From contig CM034126.1 of assembly GCA_019914995.1 (NCBI GenBank), positions 6,577,001 to 6,641,000 of the forward strand: a DNA stretch of 64,000 nt, read 5' to 3'. The notes below the pieces were generated by a model that was given only the letters and a program-made list of their open reading frames with translations, did no database searches and had not been told where the DNA came from. This document shows, one piece after another, positions 12,259 through 21,737 of the stretch (position 1 is the stretch's first letter; every line of letters starts with the position of its first letter). Source of the DNA: Acanthochlamys bracteata. Taxonomy: Eukaryota; Streptophyta; Magnoliopsida; Pandanales; Velloziaceae. The position numbers and the translations under genes are program-made.

Positions 12259-12807
12259 TAGAGTTAGCAATTTCTTACCGACCTAAAACTGATCCGAAAA
12301 TATCGAATTTGGATGAGATCTTAGTTGGATTCGGGTCAATTTTCGGATCGATCCATAAATTTAAATTACTTCGGATCGGATTCCGATTGACCCGAATTGA
12401 TCTCTTTAATCCATAAAATTATTAAAATTATATTTATTACTTAATAATTAGAGAATATTTAGAATTATAATATAAATTTTGAATTTAATTTATATATACA
12501 TATTTCTTAACTTATTCTAATTTTTACTTAATTAATAAATTTTTTCAAAATTAATATATATTTTAAAATATATCATAATTAATAATTTATATATATTATT
12601 ATTAAAAATTAATATTTTTATTTTTATTTTAATAATTAATTATTAAATGGGTCGATCCAAATTTGATCCGATTATTGAATAGGTTGGATCAAGTTGACAA
12701 TTTTGATTGATATAAATTAATAGGTCAGATTATGATTGAACAATTTTGATCCGATTTTTATATAGGTCTATCCAAAACCGACCCAAGCATCTGAATTGCC
12801 ACCCTTA
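12259..12807. mobile_element. Non-autonomous hAT-like element, short form
   Basis: 549 bp from TAGAGTTAGCAATT to AATTGCCACCCTTA, imperfect inverted ends of the TAGGGGTGGCAA type seen intact at 52045-52896. Just inside both ends are the family's subterminal words (GGATCGATCC, GGGTCGATCC, GATCCGATTATT). The flanking 8-mers (CTTTTAGT and TCTGTAGT) agree at only 5 of 8 positions, so the target duplication is eroded. No open reading frame. It is absent from the matching part of duplication copy 2, near 27890-27930. Confidence 0.55.
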
Positions 12808-13175
12808 TCTGTAGTGTTAGCACCTTCAAATCCCCACATCATCGACCAGCTATTTTATCGCCTGGTAAGAAAAAATAAAAAATAGTTCAATTTATGGCTA
12901 ATGGTTTTTCTGGGACAAAAAAGTTAGTAAAACTTAGAGGAGCAGTTCTATTCGAGTTAATTACTTCAATTCTAGAAGATGGGATTGAATTGTTATCTAT
13001 GATTTTTCGTATGTGCTTTTGGATTCTTGAAAAAGTGTACTTCTATTGAAATGTTGAGACTAAATATTATAGGTTTCCAAGTAGTATGGGTAATTTTGTT
13101 ATTCTGTCTAGCTGGTTGGAGATTGGAATGCCCTATAAATTGGAGTGTGTTAAGAAACAGAGAAGCACATTTAGC

Positions 13176-13295
13176 TGGAAGAAGTGCTTGTTTACTCTTT
13201 GTGTTGTACCTAATAGTGAAGGTGTGAGGCTCCACTCCAAGAACAAGAGCATGTTCACTCTTTGTTCTGTGCCTGATAGTGAAGGTGTGAGATTT
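13176..13295 (+). repeat. 63-bp tandem repeat, two copies
   Basis: Two imperfect copies of a 63-bp unit with the core TTTGTTCTGTGCCTGATAG and GTGAAGGTGTGAG. Three copies occur at the matching place in duplication copy 2 (28278-28465). In one frame the unit would encode 21 residues, but the surrounding frame is not conserved between the two copies, so I treat it as non-coding. Confidence 0.7.
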
Positions 13296-13299
13296 CTCT

Positions 13300-13869
13300 T
13301 TTTTGAGTTGTATTTTACTTTTGATGTTCATATGTAAAGAGTTATTGTAATGTTCTTATATGCGCTACTCTCGTTACGTTAGTAATTTGTTTCTGTAACT
13401 TCGTTGAAGTTTTTTAGAATAAATTTTATACCATTTTGTTTGGTGCTTTGGATAGTTTCATATAATGAGCTACATTTTGAGATATAGTTGAAGTGGGAAA
13501 ATAGTTGATCAAGTTTAGTTCTCTATTTTATCTTTTAATAATATTTTAAAAATGTTGCTGGACTTCTTGTTTAGGAAAATTGAACATGCACATCTCGTGA
13601 TTTACCAATGTACCATGGGTTTCCGAATTCATATTTATGTACTTAGTGCACGCTAGGGTGTTCGGATAAAGAGAAATATGGATGACTCACTTTTGGGTAG
13701 AAATTATTGGGTTTAAAGAAAAATTAGATTATTCCCGCTTTGAAAAAAATAAGATGAGAAAGGAGTTAATATTTTAAAGAGTTCCATAAACTATTGGCCT
13801 AAAACTTTTATGTTGATTTGAACTTTGTAGTGTATCGGTTGAACTGTTTAGGTTTCTTATCTTGGTTAG
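13300..13869. other. Former upstream region of the SERINC relic, no gene
   Basis: 13300-13640 matches the DNA upstream of the intact SERINC gene (28470-28830). About 13640-13870 has no match there and sits where the intact copy has exons 1-3 (29000-30580), so it marks a replacement or deletion junction. Confidence 0.5.
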
Positions 13870-14935
13870 TTTTTTTGGTGTTATATCTCTTCAACACTTT
13901 CAGGATCTACGTTTTTATCTACCTAGTATAAATCCTTTCAACTATAAGAAAGAAAGAAAAAAAGAAAGATGTGAGAAATAACAAGTTACTAAGGCTTGTT
14001 CTAAAGTATATAAATCACTGGCCTTGAACAATTTCTTACAGTGTCTTGCCTCATCTATCTAATTTATTTTACTCGTGCATTTTTTTTCACATAGCATCTT
14101 ATTTTAACATGAAATTTCATATGTTGTTTTTCGAAAGTGTTTCATATGTGAAAGCTGTGTGCTATATGTGCAGGATAATCTCCCTTTCCTTTTATAACAT
14201 CCTTCTTAGTTTATGATTCTTCCATATTATAAGTTCTAATGAATTGTTATCCTCACATTATGGTGTGAGTGGCAACCCTTAAACATTTGATGTATATATA
14301 TGATGATTCATCTTTATTTTTTTGTCTAAAAATATTTCAGTTATAGCCATTATCTTTTGCCACTATTGTTGCTTATAGTTGTATCAATATCATCACAGAC
14401 TTAGAGAAATGCTAGTCCATTAGTTTAGTATTCTGACTACACTTTTTTGAAAAATGAGTGTGTCCTGTGTGACCCCTAGCTAGTGCTTCATTGCATCAGA
14501 AATTACTATTGCCTATAATGAGCTACTTAGAGGTCTATCCATGCAACCTGAAGTGACTTTCCTATTCAAGTTTCAGGTTTTGCTACTAATTTTTACTTCA
14601 AACAATATGCGTGTAACTGTAGCATGACTTTCTTCTTCTGTGTGATCTGTGGTTAGTGCTTTCTTTGGCCAAACATTTCATTTGAAATAAATAATTGTGC
14701 ACATATATGAACAATTATCAATGCTCTAGGATGTACTTTCTCTAGTTGTAATGCATGCAATCTTTAGGAGATATGATATATATGTATTTTCTCCTTAGTT
14801 TGTACAGGATCTTTCTCCTTCTTCATCTTCTTAGTTTACTTGACTTTCTTACATAGTTTAATAACTATTGGATGGCTGAAGGACAATCACCTCAATGGTA
14901 CAAATTTTATGCATTCTCAGACAGTTTTTCAAGAC
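13870..14935 (+). pseudogene. SERINC-family relic (exon 5 and flanking introns only)
   Basis: Matches 30590-31645 of the intact SERINC gene. Exon 5 survives at full length (14808-14897, 90 bases, with the TACAG acceptor and GTACAA donor) but contains TAG where the intact gene has TGG in the words LDFLTW. Exon 4 is gone: the intact copy has the exon between two copies of GTGCAGG, and here a single copy remains near 14170, with about 24 bases lost. Exons 1-3 are absent, and everything after exon 5 is absent. The relic therefore cannot encode a SERINC protein. Confidence 0.85.
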
Positions 14936-15904
14936 TATGATGTTGAAGAATACATACAATTGATGTTGAATAATGAAACCAATAAAGCATAAGTGCTGAC
15001 TCTTTCTATCCCCATCATGCATATTGAGGCAATATGCAGGGTAGCAGGTACTTAGGGGAGTGCTAACCTTCACACAAAGATAATTAGCTAACGATCATTG
15101 TCATGACAGTGCAGAAGAGATCGAAATGAGACTAAAGGAAAAAACACTACTAATTAAGTAAAACCATAAGTTCGCACTCTATTTCTAGAGACATAATAAC
15201 ATGTATGCAAGCATGACCCAAACATCAAACAGCAATCCCACTTTCCCAATGTCACAGCGATAAAGTTCTTGGTTGACTTACTTTGCCAGTCTACCCAGCT
15301 TACAAGTGATTGCCCCATTCTAGGCAAGAAATAGGAGGGCTATTGATTGTTCAAAACAAATAGACAATACAAGAAAATCGAAGCAATCGTTTTGAGAACG
15401 AAAATAAGAGGTTAATGAGGCCAAAACTTTTTGGGTATCGGCCCAAATTAACATCGGTATATTTTGTATCAATAAAGCCAGTACTAAAGATGACAATATA
15501 GATTACCAGATCAAGTTCAGATCGACTCATATAATAATCGGATCAAATTTGTTTAATCATAGTCTGATCTATTTATTATAATAAATTTTGGGTTGATTCA
15601 AAATTTATCCAAATCTAGCTAAAATCAAATCCGAACCCAATTTAAATGAATGGTCAAGTAATATGCTTTAAATTGTCAACGTCCCCTAGAAATATAATCT
15701 TTGATGAAAATAATCTAAGTGTGATTGGAATTTAATAGATATTGTTCTTTTATCTAGAAAAGATCTTACGGTTCTTCATTATCTTCTTCTTCGCATTATT
15801 ATATTTCTTTTCAAGGCGAAGAAGAACAAGACGTGGAAAGAAGAACTATGTCGGTTTGGCGTCGACTATCTGGAGGGGAGCGTTTATGACCTGGGGTTTA
15901 GTCA
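14936..15904. other. Junction between the duplication copies, no gene recognised
   Basis: This stretch has no match in the other copy. It is less AT-rich than the intergenic average at about 15050-15480, but no reading frame in either direction resembles a known protein. About 15500-15660 carries GATC-rich words (AGATCGACTC, CGGATCAAAT) and is probably an eroded piece of the hAT-like family described at 50868-52896. Confidence 0.4.
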
Positions 15905-16650
15905 TAAAGTCATGTGCCTAATCGTACTATATGATTTATTGAAATCGCAACAAAGACTCATTTGATGCTACTATGTTTTGCACATTATTGTCTTATTCAG
16001 CATTCTTTCTAAACCAACAAATCAATGCGTTATTAAATATATACAAATTAAAAATAATAAATATAAAGTAAAACATATATTAACTTAAAATAATTAAGTA
16101 AGACGTCGAGGAGTTATCCATTTGCTTTTAATGATTTAATTAAAAAAATATTGGAATTTGAGTCTTGCAGAGAAAGTAAGTTTGAAGATATGATTACGAA
16201 ATTGTTGTATTAATATTTTATTTGTATTAATCGAAAAACTTACCACATTTCGTTCTAAAATACATAACAATATAGAGGTTGTTTCGCAATGCGAAAACTT
16301 TTCATTCTATTTAAAATTTTACTTTTCCGAATAAATTTTTTATATTATTTTATAAACTTTTTTACTTTTAAAAAATAAAGGTGAATTGTATATCATAGAA
16401 TCTTTATATATATAAATTTTATTATTTTTTGAGATAAAAAATGTCAAGTTTGATTGCTGAAAAGTCACAACATTAGCTTTTTTTTTTTTCAAAAAAAACT
16501 CCTTATATATGGTCAATAACTATGTTTATTGACTTCCATAAAATAGAAATGGCCTCAAGTCAAAAAGCCTAAAAATCATAATTCTAATTCATTTTTAGCT
16601 CACTTCTTATCAAACTCAATTTTTAAGAAATCAAGTATTCCAAACACATG

Positions 16651-16877
16651 TGGGGTTGTTTGACAGTGCTTAAAATAAAATCTTTTCTAAAATAAGGAAT
16701 ATTTCAGAAACTTTTGGGAAATGAAATTGACTTTTTTACCTAAAATAAAATAAAATTATACATATAAAGGTTGTACCTAAATTAAAAAAAATTATAGAAT
16801 ACTATACAAAATTTATTAGAAATGAGAATTATTTATTTAGAATGAAAAGTGCCTGATAACTATTACCAAATAGCACC
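16651..16877. mobile_element. AT-rich MITE, inserted in copy 2 only
   Basis: Begins TGGGGTTGTTTGACAGTGCT and ends ATTACCAAATAGCACC, with the family core (ACCTAAAATAAAATAAAATT then ATACATATAAAGGTTGTAC). The matching place in copy 1 (around 3130) has no such sequence. Confidence 0.55.
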
Positions 16878-17249
16878 GAAGAGCAGAAATCTATTGGATT
16901 CTCAAAACTGTAGTTGGCAGACCTGAACTGGACGTTCGGATCAACCCGAGAATAGTCGACCCAAACGGCAAACGGTCCAGGTCTGCAAATAGTCTGTCCA
17001 TGCTACCGACCCGTTATGACCACTTTGACCCGAACAACCTCCCGCTTGGGTAAACCCGCTCTTATATTTAAAAAAATAATTACTAAAAATATAACCTTAT
17101 CCTTACCTGGCTCGATTGAATACTAAATTTCTAATACAATTTCATTCTACTTCTCATTTGTGATGTTCAGACGAGCTCGCCCATGTTCCCCGACGAGCTC
17201 TTTCGACTGCTAAATTTCTTCCAGATCTAGACACCACTCTCTACTTAAG

Positions 17250-17796
17250 TACAGCAACTCTACGTACGAGAAGCAACAGCACGGGGGTTATGGTGCTCCG
17301 TCCGAAACTGGTAGCGGTGCTCATCACTAGCCAGAGAAGAAAGGTCTTGGCGAGAAGCTTGGTGAGAAGCTTCATTGATCCGGCAGCTCCGTAAGTTCTT
17401 ATCTTTCTCCCTTCTTTGAGAATTTTGCTATTGGTGGAAAGAATAAACGTATAATTCATACCAAGATCTACATATTACAAGGATTGTACATGTATTGTGA
17501 AATTTCAAATGAGCAAATTAGTAAATTTCAAGGGAGCAAGAGCCTCTGATTCTAATGGAAACCAGGGAGATTACTGCAGATATATATAGCGGTTCCTTTC
17601 ATAACACTAGAGTACTTGTTTCAAGAATAATCCTGAAATTTACATGAGCTAGAGTACTACAATAGTATAGATAACTTTGTAACATGAAGCCATTTAATAA
17701 CAATCAATCAAGTATATAATCATCAAATTTAAACATTTAGGAAGTAGAACTTCAATTTGCTCTTTTTTCTTGATTGTTGCAAGCATTTATAAATAA

Positions 17797-17838
<42 letters not shown>

Positions 17839-18473
17839 GAGATGATGTATGGATTAGTTAGTGTGTTGTATCTTTATAGATATTATATATATATATATTT
17901 GATGTCACAACTCTTCATAGATCATTAGAACGACAACTCTTTGCTTTCTCATCGCTTCTCATCAGACAGTCTTAACTTGTCAGTGACTGGCTCTTTAGCT
18001 TTCATTAATAAGTAGACTTCCTTGAAATGCTTTTTGTATCTCTTCTATTAAGCAAGAAGAATTTGATTAAAGTAGAAGTAGGCAGTACTTCAACAACAAA
18101 CCATGTACACATATACATGCTCGAGAATAAGAACATCATAGACGAATGCAATGTCTTTTGATCTATTATTTTTATAAAGAATGCCTTCATATCCACAACC
18201 TTTTCCAACTTGTCTTGCTGAATCAATGGAGGTATTAAAGAGTTGTGGACACATCCTTTTGGTCACCCTCTACTAGCAAATGAAAATCAACAAAATTTTT
18301 ATGTACATAAGTTTATATAAATATAGTCTTTGGTTATATAAACTCTTTTCTATTTCATACATGATAAACTTTGTTCATACTTCACAGAATTTCTCTGTTC
18401 TTGTTAGATCTTTTTTATTGTCCCTTGGCAGTTAAGTGTGTCGGAGAACATTATGTACGATGGAAAAAAAGCT
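17250..18473 (+). pseudogene. Captured dehydrin (YSK-type LEA protein) fragment, two exons
   Basis: Exon 1 (17250-17390) reads EKQQHGGYGAP, then GSGAHH, then PEKKGLGEKLGEKLH, then SGSS, and stops at a GTAAGT donor. This is the dehydrin order of glycine-rich segment, HH, K-rich linker and serine tract (S-segment). After an intron of about 1 kb, exon 2 starts at 18432 behind GGCAG and continues the serine tract in degraded form (SVSEN, then DGKK). Dehydrin genes of this type are known to have an intron inside the S-segment, which fits the break seen here. Two in-frame stops lie in exon 1 (TAG 17328-17330 after HH; TGA 17376-17378 where the family has the Arg of LHRSGSS). The N-terminal Y-segment and the C-terminal K-segment are not seen. 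Dehydrins are stress-induced disordered proteins; this fragment is not functional. Recognition is by eye. Confidence 0.65.
17800..17834. repeat. TA microsatellite
   Basis: About 17 TA units inside the presumed intron of the captured dehydrin fragment; a shorter TA run follows at about 17884-17900. Confidence 0.9.
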
Positions 18474-18851
18474 ATTAGCACTTTGGTAGACCGGCCGCCA
18501 AGATTGGGTGTTGGCCTATTGTACTGACTGTAGTGATGCGTTGAATTTGTTGATGTTGCTGTAACAATCTAAATTGATGAGTCTTATTAAAACCTAAAAG
18601 ATTACCTATAAATGTTGCTGATGTTATTGACCTATTGCACCTTTGGAGTTTTAAGTGATCTTGATGCTTTTTAAATGATTGTAATTGCATGTGTTAGGTA
18701 TTGACCTATTGCACCTTTGTAGCTGCAGAGCTATTAGCATTGGCAAACAGACAAACATTAAGTTGATCCGATGAATCAACCTGCGACCCGGCAACCCGAA
18801 TAGCTTTTCAGGTCGATAGCCGGATCAGTTTTTATAACTATGCTCAAAACT

Positions 18852-19954
18852 CATTTCAAACTATGTTACGTGTGAGTGGAGTCCTTAAGTGGACACAAAT
18901 TGAGATTAAATGATTTTTTTAACCATCATGCATATGTGAACCTCTGTACCATAGTTAGCCACTAGTAATAGAACTTCTATGTCATTAAGGATCAAAAACG
19001 AAAATGAACAATTTATTATAAGTGAAGGTCTCAAAACTTCTAATTAGGAACGTTTGGTGTTGTTTAAAATAAGGTGATTTCTTTTACAAAGAAGTTTATT
19101 TTTAAAAATTTTCAAAAAACTAGTTTTTTATCTTCAAAATAAAAAATTATATGTATAAAAATTTTATGATGTAGAATTTATTTATACATTTTAAATTAAA
19201 TTTTTTTAATATTATAAAATATTCATTGAAAAATAAAATGCTTATTTAAACAAAGGAGGTTGATAAGCAACTCCAAACAACAGCTTAAATCATATTTTTT
19301 TTGGATTTTTTGAATACATTATAACTTTACATAAGCCAAAAGTAGCCAATATTAAAGTGCAATCAAATGTCTTAAGCAAAATTTCAAAAAGATTACAAAA
19401 GAGAAAGGAGTAATGATAATTTTGTTTTTGGTAATACAGTATCTCACCAAAAGGAAATTTGAATAAAATCTCATTGTACATAGATCGACTAATTTTCAAC
19501 GAAAACAGAGTATCTCTTTTTTTGTCCCTTAAAGACTGAAGCAAGCATTTAGGACTTTTTCCTTGTAATAGAATTGTTTTTAGAAAATATCTAATTAAAT
19601 AGCAGTGTCCTAAAATTTTCCTCGTTTTTCAATTGGTTACCTAACAGAAATTCAGAACTCCTCTATGCTTGTTCGATTTTGTTCTCGATTAACTGTTGTA
19701 AAGGGTTCCCCTTTTAAGTATATATTTTTCTTTCTAAAACACTTTGTCATTATAAAGTATGACTTATGAAATACATAATTGTAGAGGAAAAGTGCATATT
19801 TTTTACACAGTTAGTTTGAAAATACGATTTTGGTCTTAAAAAAGATTATTCTGGTTTAATATGATTTTCAAGAAAAAAATAGATTAGGAAATAGTTACGA
19901 CAAGGAAGAATTACTTTGGCAAAAATTGCTTCACAAGAGAAAAAAAGGGCACAT
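18852..19954. other. Distal upstream region of the intact receptor kinase, no gene
   Basis: Matches 3165-3915 of copy 1 with indels, so it was in the ancestral block. It contains another AT-rich MITE (about 19043-19285, from AACGTTTGGTGTTG to a CCAAACA end). No reading frame is kept between the two copies. Confidence 0.5.
19043..19285. mobile_element. AT-rich MITE, ACGTTTGG ends
   Basis: Begins GGAACGTTTGGTGTTGTTTAA and ends GATAAGCAACTCCAAACA. The interior includes TAAAAAATTATATGTATAAA, a variant of the family core. It is absent from the corresponding part of copy 1 (around 3360). Confidence 0.5.
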
Positions 19955-21420
19955 TTTGTTGGGTTTTCTGCTCTATACATCTGAAATTCCTCAAATTATT
20001 AGCAAGCAAACACGAATGATTTTTAGAGAAGGAATTCAAAGATATAGTTTTCCCAAAATTAGATTCCTTATTCCTCAATAAATAAAATGATTATTAGCAA
20101 ACAAAGATGCAATTGTTGAGGCTTTCCTTCTAACCTTTAGAGCTAGAATCTCTTCTGTTACATGGAGTTTTTGCCCTCAGTTTGCTAAGGGTCCAGAAGC
20201 ATAAGAAATTAGCGGCAGTATGTTAAAATGAATTTACTCTTTCTCTGGTTTATAGAAGACAGCAATTATTCAAGAAAAATATAAAAAGACGAATATGTTT
20301 AACGAAAAAATAAGGGTTCTTTTGCATGTCTTGCATTAAAAAAATAAAGAGTTTCTCACCCCATAGCAAGGTTGGAGCAAACCAAAACGAAAAAGAAAAA
20401 AGAAAAAGGTATTGTAAGCTAACAAAAACAACTGTTATTATCTTTTCTCATCTAAGAACAAGCACGCGAATTGTATTTTGAAGTTTAACCCTGTGTGTTG
20501 TCTAGAAGCTCCACAACGCTCCACGTAAAGTTAAAGATACTTCGATCTGGTAAACACTTGCTTCACTGTTGCTCCATCCATTGCTGCTCAGTATGAGTTC
20601 AACCAACCTGTGGCCAGCGACTTCTTCCCTTGATGCAATAGACCTTATGAAAAAATTAAAAGAAATAGATGGATTTATCTATTTGAATATGATGGTCAGA
20701 TTATTTATTAGAAGGAAATAATGAATCTTCAGTCATTGGTCGGATAAAAGTGGATGGTTTCATTCTTGAAAGGATAGTCAACCAGCTTCGACCAATGTTA
20801 AGAAAGTAAAAGTCTCCTGATAATTGATGTTAAAGGAATTCCGTCACTTATTTCTATTAGTTTTATTGGAATTAAGTGCATGGATGTCACGGTTCAGCAA
20901 AACTAAAATGGACACGGTTCAGTCAGCTCAAATCCATTTGTTTAAGATTTTTCAGACAAAGTCAAGGAATTTCTCCCTCAGCTACACTAATATATTTGAT
21001 AGGCAGATATCACGGAGCCAATTGCGCTACAGGTGCATCATGCTGACTAAGAAAACGTTAGTAAGTACTTATGATAAAGAACTTATTTAACAAGAAACAT
21101 GTTTTTAAAATTTTTCAAAAAAAATGAGCTTAAATTTTGTACCTAACAAAAATAAAATTTATATACATAAATTATACGACATATAAATAGTCTGTAATTT
21201 TTAAATTAAAAATTATAAAATATTAATTAAAAAATATAATATTTGTTAAAATAATAAGCAACTGATAAGTTTTGCCAAACGTCACCTAAGAGTTCTAACA
21301 GCAGTGTAGGGTTGCCAAACAAATATTTGAAGTCTTGTAAAACACTAACTGGTGTAGTAATTCTTGAAAGGAACACTGATAATTTCAGAGCAGCAGTCCT
21401 TGATAGAGACGATAGAAAAT
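19955..21420 (+). repeat. Single upstream unit of the intact receptor (equivalent of the 1.5-kb tandem units)
   Basis: One copy of the unit that is duplicated upstream of the pseudogene (3917-6905). It shares CACCCCATAGCAAGGTT, AATTAAGTGCATGGATGTCA and CTGGTGTAGTAATTCTTG with them. No gene seen; probably distal promoter. An AT-rich MITE at 21055-21282 is shared by all copies. Confidence 0.65.
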
Positions 21421-21682
21421 ATGTTGGACTTTCAGGTATTGGCTTACATTTCTCAATGAAGAAATTACGTCAGAAGATCAGATACATAACTCCCAAGATG
21501 ATACTGGGTAGTCCATTTATTAAGTTCGAAAGTTACAACATTGCTGTGATAGCATTGGAATCAGTCAAAAGTCTGAAAAATATTTGCATTAAGGGATGAT
21601 GATGCTGTTTTGTGTTTACCGTCTCCAGTTTATTGGATAGTAAAAACGAGTAGGAAATCCTACTCCATGGCTAATACGTGTT

Positions 21683-21689
21683 TATAAAT
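21683..21689 (+). promoter_or_regulatory. TATA box of the intact MIK2-like receptor
   Basis: TATAAAT, 49 bases before the ATG at 21738, within the context ACGTGTTTATAAAT shared with the pseudogene. Transcription would begin roughly 30 bases downstream, leaving a short leader. An out-of-frame ATG at 21707 lies close to the predicted start and may or may not be transcribed. Confidence 0.65.
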
Positions 21690-21737
21690 GCCACATTATC
21701 CTCACCATGAAATTCATACAAGCCCTCCTATTAAGCC

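Larger units (their letters stand above)
2205..14935 (+). repeat. Segmental tandem duplication, copy 1 (decayed): kinase pseudogene plus SERINC relic
   Basis: Base-level similarity to about 15905-31645 runs in the same order and orientation: left flank (2205 against 15905), the AT-rich spacer with the words GCCAAACGTC and CTGGTGTAGT, the receptor kinase (7232 against 21738), its 3' flank (AGCATGCC exon onwards), a region with 63-bp repeats (13176 against 28278) and SERINC exon 5 (14808 against 31517). Copy 1 has an extra 1.5-kb tandem unit upstream of the kinase and an extra hAT-like element (12259-12807). It lacks the 1.93-kb insertion at 16910-18842, the insertion near 25810-26357 and SERINC exons 1-4. 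The boundaries are my reading of where similarity fades. Confidence 0.85.
16910..18842 (+). mobile_element. 1.93-kb MULE-like (Pack-MULE style) insertion with 9-bp target duplication
   Basis: The 9-mer CTCAAAACT flanks the element on both sides (16901-16909 and 18843-18851). Duplication copy 1 shows the unoccupied site once, as GATTCTCAAACTCATTTC near 3163. The element starts GTAGTTGGCAGACC and ends GATCAGTTTTTATAACTATG; the ends are only loosely inverted (TAGTT against AACTA). Both ends carry GACCC/CGGAT-type subterminal repeats. No transposase is visible. Inside lies a fragment of a dehydrin gene (17250 to about 18473) and a TA microsatellite. A 9-bp duplication is typical of Mutator-like elements; an 8-bp reading would suit hAT, so the superfamily is an inference. 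Confidence 0.7.

Noticed and set aside
15050-15480. Possible minus-strand gene in the junction between duplication copies
   Set aside because: Composition is mildly gene-like, but no frame shows a known motif or credible exon structure.
17241-17459. 72-codon minus-strand frame inside the transposon
   Set aside because: The plus strand reads as a dehydrin with the expected intron site, which explains the region better.
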